DNA of 42,688 nt from a virus. Made by a program: the position numbers and the translations under genes. The notes below the pieces were generated by a model. That model searched no databases. It saw only the letters and a program-made list of their open reading frames with translations, and was not told the DNA's origin. Shown in pieces: positions 28,156 to 37,500 of this stretch (the stretch's first letter is position 1; every line of letters starts with the position of its first letter). The stretch covers positions 1 to 42,688 of the IMG/VR virus record IMGVR_UViG_3300042569_001379; one strand, written 5' to 3'.

Positions 28156-28330
28156 CCGCCTGCTGCGCCTGCGCGATGTCGCCTATCTGGTCGGCATGTC
28201 CAAGGCCACCATCTACCGCAAGATCAAGGTAGGCGAGTTCCCCAGGCCAGTTTCATCCGGCGCGTCGGTGCGCTGGAAGGAATCGGAGATAGCCGGGTGG
28301 ATCGCCTCGCTCACAACTCGGGCAGCTTGA
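28142..28330 (+). CDS. AlpA-family regulator, likely excisionase (62 aa)
   Basis: Begins MPAPDRLLRLRDVAYLVGMS, then KATIYRKIKVGEFPRPVSSG and VRWKESEIAGWIAS: the AlpA/HTH_17 winged helix. In P4-type elements such proteins act as excisionase or activator of integrase. Its last 20 bp overlap the 3' end of the integrase, which is on the other strand, so the two genes converge. Best candidate for the Xis of this phage. Confidence 0.82.
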   Translation: MPAPDRLLRLRDVAYLVGMSKATIYRKIKVGEFPRPVSSGASVRWKESEIAGWIASLTTRAA

Positions 28331-29462
28331 CCCGGGCCTCCACGAAGTCAGACCACCACGCCATCATCTTGCGCCTGGCCGGGAGCCACTGCGCGGCGTT
28401 GTAGATGCCACGGATCTGGTCGCCGGGAACGTGCGCAAGCTGGCGTTCAATGTGGTCCGGGTGGAACAGGTTGGACTCATTGAGCACGGTCGATGCCAGT
28501 CGGCGAAAGCCGTGGACGGTTTGCCGGGATCGAAACCCAAGCCGGTACAGCCCGTAGATCATGGTGTTCTCGCTCATGGCCTTGCCGCGGCCCCCGGGGA
28601 AGATGTACGGACCCTCCCGGTACTGCGCGGCCTCTTGCAGCAGCTCCTTGGTGTCGGCGGTCAGCGGGACTAGGTGCTCGCGGCCCATCTTCATGCGCTC
28701 CGGCGGTATGCGCCATGTGTCGCCGTCAATCTCGGACCACTGCGCGAACCGCACCTCGCCCGTGCGCGCGAAGGTGTGCAGCGTGAGCAGCAGCGCCAGT
28801 GTGGTGATGCGCTCGCCTTGGTAGCCCTTGATGGCCGCCACTAGGTCATGAATGCCTTCTGGCTTGACCATCGCCATGTGACGGACCCGTGGGCTGGGCT
28901 TGAGGCCGTCGCCGATGTCAGCGCATGGGTTGTACTTGATGACGCCCTCCGCGATGGCCAGCCGGAACATGGATGCCAAGGACTGCTTGAGCCGCTTGGC
29001 AACCTCAATCGCGCCGCGGTCCTCCACCTTGCGCAGCGCCGTCAGCACGTCCATGGGCTCGATTGCGCTCACCAGCTTGTGGCCAAGCTCTGGCAATGCG
29101 TCTCGCTCAATGCGTGACCATACGCGCCCAGAGTTCGATTCCGCCCAGTGAACCTTCTCAATGGCAAACCACCTGCGCGCCAGTGCATCGAGCGTTTCCA
29201 CGGGTGACGCCTTGACGCCAGGATCTTTGCCGGCCGCCAGCGCGGTCTTGGCCTCGGTGCGCTTCCTGCGCGCGTCAGCCAGGCCGACATAGGGGTAAGC
29301 ACCAAAGGCCAGCGTCTTCTGCTTGCCGCCGTACCGGTAGGCCATGCGCCACAGCTTGGAGCCATTGGGCTGCACGAACAGGTACATGCCCTCGCCGTCG
29401 GCCATTTTGTAGGGCGATTCCCGGCGCTTGGCATGGCGGCAGTCGGTGTCAGTCAGTGGCAT
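28311..29462 (-). CDS. int: Tyrosine integrase, P4-type (383 aa)
   Basis: Site-specific recombinase for integration. The N-terminal arm-binding domain (MPLTDTDCRHAKRRESPYKM, FVQPNGSKLWRMAYRYGGKQ, ARRKRTEAKTALAAGKDPG) is the P4-integrase type. The catalytic domain has the Arg in HTFARTGEVRF, then HGFRRLASTVL (His-x-x-Arg) and LAHVPGDQIRGIYN with the Tyr nucleophile. The ATG at 29462 has a GGAGG Shine-Dalgarno 5 bp upstream; the frame is open further but those residues are unlike integrases. It converges on the AlpA gene. The attachment site is probably just upstream (29463-30085). Confidence 0.93.
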   Translation of the reverse strand: MPLTDTDCRHAKRRESPYKMADGEGMYLFVQPNGSKLWRMAYRYGGKQKTLAFGAYPYVGLADARRKRTEAKTALAAGKDPGVKASPVETLDALARRWFAIEKVHWAESNSGRVWSRIERDALPELGHKLVSAIEPMDVLTALRKVEDRGAIEVAKRLKQSLASMFRLAIAEGVIKYNPCADIGDGLKPSPRVRHMAMVKPEGIHDLVAAIKGYQGERITTLALLLTLHTFARTGEVRFAQWSEIDGDTWRIPPERMKMGREHLVPLTADTKELLQEAAQYREGPYIFPGGRGKAMSENTMIYGLYRLGFRSRQTVHGFRRLASTVLNESNLFHPDHIERQLAHVPGDQIRGIYNAAQWLPARRKMMAWWSDFVEARVKLPEL

Positions 29463-29475
29463 GTCCGCCTCCGGT

Positions 29476-29513
29476 GTTGGTACCGCCAGATGCGTACCAT
29501 GATCGGTACCAAC
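29476..29513. promoter_or_regulatory. Inverted repeat before the integrase start
   Basis: Perfect 10-bp inverted repeat GTTGGTACCG (29476-29485) and CGGTACCAAC (29504-29513), centre-to-centre 28 bp. The core GGTACCG is matched by GGTATCG at 29763-29769 and CGATACC at 29702-29708. Candidate integrase arm-type or Xis sites, or an operator for int. Confidence 0.5.
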
Positions 29514-29733
29514 GTCAAACTGAGGTGGCTTGAGACTGCATGAACCTGTAAGAGAAGCTAACAGGTTGCGGATGCACGGTTTTTCGTGCGCGCTGGCACC
29601 GGTTGAGACGGCATGATTCGTGGGGATGGTGGGCCCGGCACCAGCTTTGTGCATGGGCTAAGGCGTTGATTCAGTTGCCGTTTTCGGGCCATCGTCTTGG
29701 GCGATACCAACAAATCTGCCCGCACGAAAAAAA

Positions 29734-29756
29734 GCCCCAGCTTGTTAGGCCGGGGC
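29734..29756. terminator. Bidirectional intrinsic terminator
   Basis: Stem GCCCCAGC / GCCGGGGC around a TTGTTAG loop, flanked by seven A on the left (29727-29733) and AAAA on the right. On the minus strand it ends leftward lysis-gene transcription before the integrase gene: the hairpin is followed by a long T-run in that direction. Confidence 0.8.
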
Positions 29757-29920
29757 AAAATCGGTATCGCTACCGATCAGGGAGACGGGTTGATAGTGGC
29801 CGGTGCTGATCTTCGGCGCGGCGTCTTCATCGTTAAAGCCGCTTGGCGGGAGTCAAACCCGCTTGCGTTGCCGTAAAGCACGCGTTCCTCGTGACAAGCG
29901 CATCAGCCTGCGCATTCACC

Positions 29921-29986
29921 ATCATATCTGCCACCCAGCCACTCTGGGACTTCGCGCTGCGGGTATCGCTCCCTGGCAGATATGAT
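29921..29986. repeat. 13-bp perfect inverted repeat in the att region
   Basis: ATCATATCTGCCA at 29921-29933 and TGGCAGATATGAT at 29974-29986, separated by 40 bp that hold a smaller CCCAG/CTGGG hairpin. It lies about 100 bp beyond the Rz1 stop. Function unknown; candidate recombination core, protein-binding site or RNA hairpin. Confidence 0.6.
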
Positions 29987-30085
29987 AGTGCCGGTACTCG
30001 CTGCGTCTGCTATCTATCGCCACAGTGCATCACTGGACTGGGTTAATGATCACTTCATCCGCTTTCCCGACAAAAAGATTCTACA

Positions 30086-30325
30086 TCACTTTGGCCATGC
30101 TTCAACAAGTTCTTTGTGCCTACTCTGGCATTCCCGGTACAGGCGTGCCGTCACCACGCCCCAGCGCAGCAGCGCGGCCCCGGTGCCGTCATTGAGCTGG
30201 CTCAGGTCGGGGCAAGGCTGGCGCAAGCTCGCCGGGGGCTGCAATGCGTCCGGTGATCGCGGCGTTGAGCTGGCGCAGGCCGTCAGCATCCAAGCACACG
30301 TTGCGGTACACAGGACGCTCCACAA
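30086..30325 (-). CDS. Rz1-like outer-membrane spanin lipoprotein (79 aa, TTG start)
   Basis: Out-of-frame gene overlapping the 3' end of Rz, the classic Rz/Rz1 arrangement. A short hydrophobic signal leads to a lipobox (WMLTAC, the Cys being lipidated), then a Pro-rich polar region (STPRSPDALQPPASLRQPCP) and an end with ARLYRECQSRHKELVEAW, typical of betaproteobacterial o-spanins. No ATG precedes the lipobox at a useful distance; a TTG at 30325 gives a normal signal length. It joins inner and outer membranes with Rz during lysis. Confidence 0.72.
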   Translation of the reverse strand: MWSVLCTATCAWMLTACASSTPRSPDALQPPASLRQPCPDLSQLNDGTGAALLRWGVVTARLYRECQSRHKELVEAWPK

Positions 30326-30554
30326 TCTTGTCCACGGTTTCGGTGATGGTTTTGTACACGACACGCTCGTTCTCCTTGAAAGCCTCATGACTGGCAGCGG
30401 CATTATCGGCACCGCGTTCGCGCTCGCGCCGCAGTTCGTTGGCGGCCTCGATGCGCTCCTTATCGAGTGCGTCATGCCGCCACTCCTGCACGCGCCATGC
30501 ACCGGCAAAAGCCAGCGCAGCGGCCACGATTGCTGTGGCGAGGTAGGTGTACAT
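30189..30554 (-). CDS. Rz-like inner-membrane spanin (121 aa)
   Basis: Begins MYTYLATAIVAAALAFAGAW, an N-terminal transmembrane anchor, then a charged periplasmic coiled coil (ALDKERIEAANELRRERERG, HEAFKENERVVYKTITETVD) and an end with IVERPVYRNVCLDADGLRQL. This is the usual form of Burkholderiales i-spanins. It follows the endolysin with a small gene between. Lysis step three: fuses the membranes together with Rz1. Confidence 0.85.
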   Translation of the reverse strand: MYTYLATAIVAAALAFAGAWRVQEWRHDALDKERIEAANELRRERERGADNAAASHEAFKENERVVYKTITETVDKIVERPVYRNVCLDADGLRQLNAAITGRIAAPGELAPALPRPEPAQ

Positions 30555-30556
30555 GG

Positions 30557-30673
30557 CTATGCCTTCGGGTCGTTCGCTGGCGTGCCACGCGCGCCGGGCG
30601 GAACCGCAATTGGCACACCATCGGGACACGCAGGGCGGCCAATCCATCGGAATGCGTTGCACAGCGGGATCAT
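30557..30673 (-). CDS. Small protein between endolysin and Rz (38 aa)
   Basis: ATG at 30673 overlaps the endolysin stop as ATGA and the stop lies 2 bp before the Rz start, so it fits the operon exactly. It encodes a Cys/Pro-rich peptide (CNAFRWIGRPACPDGVPI). Similar short Cys-containing genes occur at this spot in related lysis cassettes. Could still be a spacer. Confidence 0.42.
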   Translation of the reverse strand: MIPLCNAFRWIGRPACPDGVPIAVPPGARGTPANDPKA

Positions 30674-31296
30674 GCCAGCTCCTCGCGCGCTTCGTCGGTC
30701 AGGGCCTTGCGGTGGGCCAGCCCAATGGTGCCGCCGTTCACGCGCTTCGTTTCGGCCGTTACGTCGTCGTCGTCTAGCAGGACGTCGGGGATGTTCTTCT
30801 CCCACCACGCTATGCACACACGCAGGCATTCGACGCTGGGCTTGCGCAGTAGCTCGGGGTGGTCGTAGACCGGGATGCCGGTGGCGGCCTGCACCGCCTT
30901 GAGATTGTGCGCGCCGGTAATCTGAATCAGGCCACCGCCTCGGTGCCGCCAGCCGTCACCGGGCCGGGTGTTGCCCATGCGACCGCCGTAGACCTTGTTG
31001 GCCAGCGCTTCGGGGTTGCGCAGGTAGGGGCGCTCGTCCTCCAGCGACTTGAACCGGGTGGGCCATATCTGCATCAGGCGTCCAGGCGTCTTGTAGTACA
31101 GGCCCTCTTCCAAGTCCTCCAGCATGTCGCTTTCGTGCAGCACTTGGCCCAAGAATTCGTCAAGCTCTTGATCGCCCTTGCTGAACGTGCCCGGCTGGAT
31201 GACCTCGCTGAAAATCGGCGCCCACACTGCCGCCGTGGCCGGGCGCACGCCGCACTCGGTCAGGATTCGCACCCAGTCAGCTACTGTGCGGGTCAT
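30670..31296 (-). CDS. Endolysin, GH19 chitinase-like family (208 aa)
   Basis: Hydrolyses peptidoglycan glycan strands at the end of infection. The catalytic region reads LGQVLHESDMLEDLEEGLYY (general acid Glu55 and second acid at about 63-64), then KTPGRLMQIWP, NKVYGGRMGNTRPGDGWRHR and GGGLIQITGAHN, all signatures of phage GH19 lysins. No signal peptide is seen, so export depends on the holin. Start and stop overlap neighbours by 4 bp. Confidence 0.92.
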   Translation of the reverse strand: MTRTVADWVRILTECGVRPATAAVWAPIFSEVIQPGTFSKGDQELDEFLGQVLHESDMLEDLEEGLYYKTPGRLMQIWPTRFKSLEDERPYLRNPEALANKVYGGRMGNTRPGDGWRHRGGGLIQITGAHNLKAVQAATGIPVYDHPELLRKPSVECLRVCIAWWEKNIPDVLLDDDDVTAETKRVNGGTIGLAHRKALTDEAREELA

Positions 31297-31529
31297 GGCA
31301 TCTTCTCCAGTTGCCTATTCTTGAAACTGCTCACTGCGGCCGTCGCCTTGTCTACGGTGGCGTGCCCAACTGCGAATGCTCCGTAGAACATCCAAAGCTC
31401 CATCACGAAGCCCTTGGTGTACGTGATCCAGGAGAAGGCCACGGCCATGTTCAGGTGCGCGGTCGAGGCGGCCAGCTTGGTAAGCGAAAGGCTGCCGTCC
31501 TTGCTGGCGATGATGTCCGTGATCTTCAT
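31293..31529 (-). CDS. Holin-like membrane protein (78 aa)
   Basis: Small protein directly before the endolysin with two hydrophobic segments (AHLNMAVAFSWITYTKG and VMELWMFYGAFAVGHATV) and a basic end (SFKNRQLEK). Size, place and membrane segments fit a holin. The ATG at 31529 lacks a clear Shine-Dalgarno, so timing of translation may be weak. Operator-like site F lies 21-37 bp upstream. Confidence 0.75.
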   Translation of the reverse strand: MKITDIIASKDGSLSLTKLAASTAHLNMAVAFSWITYTKGFVMELWMFYGAFAVGHATVDKATAAVSSFKNRQLEKMP

Positions 31530-31549
31530 GGTTCTAGTTTAATGGTGAT

Positions 31550-31566
31550 GGTTGGAAAATGGAACC
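31550..31566. promoter_or_regulatory. Dispersed operator-like dyad, site F, before the lysis genes
   Basis: Minus strand GGTTCCATTTTCCAACC in the 43-bp gap between the giant gene and the holin. A partial half-site (GGTTCTAG, plus strand 31530-31537) lies beside it. Confidence 0.55.
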
Positions 31567-31572
31567 ACTGGG

Positions 31573-34500
31573 TCACTTAAAAGACGCGATGGCTGCGCGG
31601 TAAAGCTCTTCCTCTGCCTGCTCAAGCTCCTTGAGCGCGGCGCGCTTCTGGCTTGGCGTCAGGCTCTTGTCAGCGTTGATTTCCACCTCTTGGTCGCGCA
31701 GCTTCGCGGCCGCGCGGGCGGTGGCAGAGATCATGCGGTCCAGCCCCAGCAATTCGACCTTCTCCGGGCTGTTCATGATCTTGTCCAAGGCCTCCGCATC
31801 TCCGGCTTTCCTTGCCTGGGCAAACTCAACCGATGCGGCTTTGGCTTCCTTGGCAAGGTCGTAGAACCGGCCACGGATGGGCTTCACGTCCTGCTGCTTC
31901 ACAAAGCTCTTGATGATGGGAATGTCGCCGCTTTCGACTTGCGCCGGGTCTGCCGCGGTCATGCCCGCCACGCCGATTGTGTCGGTGATGAACGCTCCTA
32001 GTCCACCGGTGTAGGTGCGCCAGTAGTGCTTGAGCGTTTCCGGGCTCACCTTGGTGATGTCGTTCTCGTACCGGCCAACCGTGGCAGCATCGCGCACAGC
32101 TTTGACCGTCTCGGGGGACGCGCCCAGCTTTTCAGCCATTGCCGGAACCATGTCGGTGCCGAGCCATGCAATGCCCTGCGCAGCCGAATCGTATGCGCTG
32201 TTTTTGGTTGCGCGGAACATCTTCAGGTTGTCGGCGCGGTCCTTGGTGAATTCGCTCTCTGGGACAATCTGGCTGCCAAAGGAGTTGCGGTTTGTCGCAG
32301 ACTGGTATCCGGGCTTGAGGATCGTCGGGATGGCCGCCTGCATGGCGTCGGCTCCGTGGTTGTCGCTGTCTGAACTGTACACGCCGCCCAGCGGGAAGTA
32401 CGCCCCGATAAAGGAAGAAACCACGCGGCCGGCAGTGGCCATCGTACTCTCACCACGGGATGCCTCTGCCATTGCCACACCCATCGCGTAGAAGGGAGCG
32501 AACTCCAGCGAAACGGGCACGCTCACGGTGTAGCCGCCGATGTGCAGCACCAGCTTCTTGGAGCGGTTTTCCCAGCCTTCGCCCAACCAGCGGTCCTTGT
32601 CCTCGTCCATGCCCTGGCTGGCGGCATAGAAGCCCAGTGCAGCAAGCATCGCCAGCGCGGTCCATGCCTGGCCTTTGTGCTTTCCTTTTATCAACGTCTT
32701 AATGGCGTTGGCCGTGCCCTGCACCGCCGGGTTGAAGAACAGGTAAATCGCGCCCAGTGCTGGTGTCATCGTCCCCTTGCGGTCAAAGTTGACGGTCACG
32801 TTCTTCGCGGCCTGCGCCGCCATACCAGGACTGACCCCCTTCTTGCGCATGGCGATAAACAAGGCCAGCCGCAAACTGTTTTCCGTAGCTTGGTTCATGA
32901 TCTCAATAACGTGGGCCATGCCCAGCAGCGTCTTGCGCCCGGCGATCAATGTGGCCTTGCCTACCTTGCCGTCCGCCAAGTACCCGCTGGCACCGTATGC
33001 GTCGTCGTACATGCGTTGCAGACTTTTGCCTTGTTCTTCAAGATCAGCCATCCACGATGCGCCGGTTTTGCCGCCGTGAGATCTGTACTCGTCGAGGTAC
33101 TTTCCGGTTTCTCCCGCAGGCGTTTTCTTGGTGGCGGCCCACTGGGTCATCGCCGAAAACGCAGCCGGGTAATTTTTCCATGCATTTACCGTAACCCCGA
33201 TACCTTCGTTGCCAAGAATGTTCACGGTACCCGTCATTACGTCGCGCAACAGGTTGACCATGATGAAGGCTGGCGAGTAACCGGTATAAATCTTGGACAG
33301 GTAGCGGTTGAACCCTCGCATGAACTCAAGAATGGTGTGCATCTTGCCCTGGTCGAGCGGGCGCAGTTGCTTGGCCAGCGTCTCGTCCTTGATCTGGATG
33401 CGGATTGGGCGGCCTTCCACGTAGACCATGACCTCGTTGTCTTGCAGGGGCTTGACGAACTCGCGCACCTTTTCACCGGCATCGCGGATCTTGAGCTTGC
33501 CTTTGGGCTCCTTGACGCCGGCAATGTAGTTCTCTGCCTTGGAGTAGCTGTAAAACTCCTGCACGGGCACGCCATCGCGCTCCACGACAAACTTCTGGCG
33601 GTCGGTCTGAATGATGTAGGTCGCTGGGTTGTCGGTGCGCCCGTCCACCCAAGCCTGGGCCTGGGCCACACTCTCAAAGCTGGCAACCTTCTCGCCGTTC
33701 TTGACGACATCGTAGGTCTGGCCGGCAATGTAGCGGCCCTTGGGCGGCGCGCCCACCGTCCAAAGGTCTGCATCCGGGTTGGTCAGCACCATCTGCAACA
33801 GAGAATGACGGGCTAGGTTGCGCTCGCCTGCCACGATTGCCAAGTCGTAGTCACGGGCCAAGTTTTCTAAAATGTGCTCTTTGCGCGCGTCGTGGCCCAT
33901 GGCCTTTTTGATCTTTGGCCCGTACTCTCCGGTGCCCTTGAGCGGGACATAGGCATCGTAGGCATTGGTCAGCGCTTCATAGGCATCCTTGTCAATCAGG
34001 CCATAAGCCAACTTCATGTCCAGCGTTTCCTTGGCAATGCGTCGGGCTTGGATGGCAAGGTCTTGCAGCGCCTTGTCGTCCTTGTACTTGCTCAGGATTG
34101 CATTGGCCTCTGCGGTGGTCATGCCGGACCCGCCATCGGGATAGTCCGGGTTGATCTCTGCCACCTTGATGTTGCGCTCTTCGGCGTGCTGGGCGTGCAG
34201 CAGTTCATCCAACTGCTCGGCGGTCTTGCCAGCCTTAGCCAGCTTTTCCATCAGCGGCTGGATCAGGGTGTTTTTGCCATCCTCCATGCGCGCAGCAATG
34301 CGCCCCGGTCGGTCGGTTTCGGCCCCGTAGTAGTCGGCGTACTCCGGCAACTTGCGCCCGATCATCTTCTCGATGCGGTCTTGGACTTGCCGGACCCGGT
34401 TGTTGTTGTCCTGGATGGTAGCCTGCACGCGGCGCAGCAGGCCCTGCTCTGGTGGTGTCAGGCCTTCTAGCGGCTCCTTTTCAGCGAATGCGGCATCGTT

Positions 34501-37500
34501 CTCGGAAAATGTAGTCCCGAACAGACCGGCATCTTTGGGCGCTGGCTTGCCGTCCATCTCCGCCAGCACCTCGGCTGCGATCTGCATCACGCGGTCGTAG
34601 TCTGTCAGGTAGGGTGCAGACTTCTTGGCGTAGGGCGTGCCGACCAGCTTTTGCAGCAGGCGCAGCACGATGGAGTAGACATTCTTGAATGCCTTGGGGC
34701 TCTCTCGGTACAGCGTGCGCCAGAAAGAGCGGTCCATGAAGGCGTCGGACAACACCTCGCCGATGAATTCCTCTTGCTTGCCCTCGGCGGTCTTGACGTT
34801 GGCGGCCACCGCACTTCGCACAAAGTCGCGCTCGTACTTGGCCTCGTCCACGTAGCGGGACACCGAATCGACCAGCTTGTTGTACAGGTCCGGGCGCTGG
34901 GCGCGCAGTTGGTGCGCAGTCTCATGTCCCAGCAGCGCCAGGTGCGGCCTGGTGGATTTGGCTCCAAGGAATACCGCCTTGCTTGTGGACTTGAACGTCA
35001 CACCGTTGAAGTAGTCGTAGGCCTGCGGTGCGTCCGGGGTCAGGTCGAAGCCGACCACGCGCACACCGAATGCGCTGCCAATGGCTCCAAGGTCTGCGGC
35101 GTCCGGCAGTTGCACGGCCCGGAATGGCTTGTCCTTGAGCGCGGGCAGTCCTTTGCTTCCGTCGAGCTTTGCCGTCAGTAGGTCAATGTCCTTCTTGGAC
35201 TGAGCATCGGTTAGGGATGGGAGGCTGGTTGCGCCAGCATCAGAAGCATCGCTCAACGATTTCTTGCTGAATAGCGGCAGGCCACCGGCAACCTTCTCGC
35301 GCATCTCGGGGGTGATGTCGAAGCCGGGTTGCGGCATGTTTTCACCGAGGTGAGTTCGGCCAATCTGCACACCAACCAGCTTTTCGCCACCCACCTTCGG
35401 CAGCAGCTTCTTGAGCGAGCTGGGAACGATCTGGTCGTAGAAGGCCTTCATGCCTTCGCCGCCGACTTTGAGGTCGAGGCCTGACATAACGCTCCATTCG
35501 GTGCGTTTGCCAAAGCCATCCAGCCAGCGTTCTTTTACTCCTGTGCCGTCAACGATGCGCTGCGCTACATCTTTCCCAACATAGTCTTCCAGCTTGTCGG
35601 CGGGTATTGCCTCGCCAAGCATTTGACTACCGCGAGCGTCGGTTTTGGCGCTAAGTTTGTAGGTGCCGTCGTCGTTTTTTTGGTAGGCCAATTGCTCAAC
35701 CTGCTTGCTCAGGTCATACCGTTCTGCGCTCTGCTCCCCGGTGACAAAGGCAACGCGGTCATAGCCACCTTGCGCGGCCATGGTGATGACGCGTTTGAGG
35801 GCCAGCGTGAGCCACTTGTCGGTTGCGGTGACGAACGGGGCGATGCGAACGGCGAGCAGTCCGTCGACCACCGGCTGCTGCTCCGCAGTTGGGCGTTCGC
35901 CGCGAGCAAGCCCTTCGCGGACCATCGCAGAGGATTCCTGCACGGCCTTGCTAAACCACCCCCTCTTTTTCCCTTCCTGCCCCCAATCCGACTGGATTTC
36001 CTCGACAAACAGCACCCGCTTTCCGTCAGCGTCGATGCGGTCGTTCACGCGGATATGGGCAAGGACGTTGGGCTGGTCCCAGTGGCTGGATTTGTACTCG
36101 TCTCGCCTACCGGCGGCCCCGCTTGCTTTTGCCTGCGCCGCCGTACCTTTTTCAAGCTGCGCGACCTTAGCCCGCAACTCCTTGTCCTTTAAAGCCCAAG
36201 GTGTCTGAGGACCGTCAGGGTCGGAGTAATCGGTGCGGGGGTTGTACGCAGCCTCATGCTTTCGAAGCTCTTCTTGCGCTTTTTTAAGTTCTGCCGGGTC
36301 AAACTGTTTTGCTGGCAACGTCAGCAGCACCTCGCGGTAGTTCTCGCCACCGGGCAGGGTGTAGTTGCCGTACTTGGTGTTTTGTGCGGACTCAGGTTGG
36401 TAATCGCCAATCTGAGATTGAGCTTCTTCGCGCAACGCAGCCCACGCTTCATCTTCGGTGTCAAAAGCCTCACGAATATCGCTACCGCCATACGATGCAA
36501 CGTAGTTTCCGTCTTCATACCTTACGCTCGCGTCTGCCCCATCCAGCCACTCGCTAACAGCTTTTGCATTACCTTCCCCGCCAAGCACCACCTCCTCAAC
36601 CTGCACGCCATTGGCGTCTAGGTAGTCCTGCACCTGTTGCTTCGTGACCTTGCCGGTTTGTAGGCCCAGCCAATCTGAGAGGCCCGTCCATTCAACCTCG
36701 TCGGCCTTTACCTTGCCCTTCTTGACCAGCGCGTTGACCTCGCGCACCCAGTCTTGGGGCTGTGCGGCCTTGATGTTGAGCGCGCCGACCTCGGCGGATA
36801 GCGCGGAGAAAAAAGCTGGCGCAGCATATTTCTCAGAAAATCGGATGTCTGGGTTGGCCAGGTCAAACGTGCCGCGGTTGCCGGTGGCTGATTTGATGTA
36901 GGTTGACCGGCGTACAACATAGGAAACACCACCATACCCGCCATTTGCATCGCTGTCGTAGAACTGCGCTCCGTCTGCGTCTTGGTCCAGCATCAGCTTG
37001 ATCGCCTCGTCGCGGCCTATCTCTGGACTGCCGACCATGTTCTCAATTTTTAGGTACGCCTCTACAACGTTGGGGCCGTAACTTTCGGCGTGGCCACGAT
37101 CCTTGGCAAAAAAGTGAAGTTCCGGTTCTGCCTTGGCAATCTTGTAAATCTGAGCGATAGAACCGCTGCGCAAATCGGCTGGTGTTGCGTCGCGCTCAAG
37201 TTGTTTCCAGTACGGCTCAAACACCGTGATCTCTTCATCCGTCCCGTGATACACCACTAGCGGCTTGCCCTCTGCGTCCACCACCTTGCTGTCGCCGAAC
37301 CAACGCTTGAACTCTGGTGTATCGGTCTGGTCTTTCTCGGCAAACGCTGCATCGTCCACCTTCTTAATTCCGGAAAACTCCACGCCTGCGGGCTTGGTGA
37401 TGACCTTCTCAGGTTGGCCATCCTTGTTCATGACAACCAATACTTCGTTGCCGGATTCATCAATCGCCTGCGCCTGGTTGCCACTGGTGTAGCCGGTCAG

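Larger units (their letters stand above)
29463..30085. other. Noncoding region between integrase and Rz1, candidate attP
   Basis: About 620 bp without a credible gene. It holds a 10-bp inverted repeat by the integrase start, GGTAYCG-type motifs, a terminator and a 13-bp inverted repeat (each listed separately). In temperate phages with this gene order the attachment core lies here. No tRNA is recognisable. The remaining sequence (about 29560-29700 and 29780-29920) shows nothing specific to me. Confidence 0.5.

Noticed and set aside
29833-29870. Minus-strand GCGGGTTTGACTCCCGC resembling a tRNA T-arm
   Set aside because: The loop lacks the invariant C56 and no acceptor or anticodon arms can be built around it.
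29871-29984. 30-codon minus-strand frame in the att region (MMVNAQADALVTRN...)
   Set aside because: Very short, no Shine-Dalgarno and no neighbour coupling; evidence is too thin.
29921-29986. The 13-bp inverted repeat as a standard terminator
   Set aside because: The 40-bp loop and lack of a T-run do not fit; the proper terminator is at 29734-29756.
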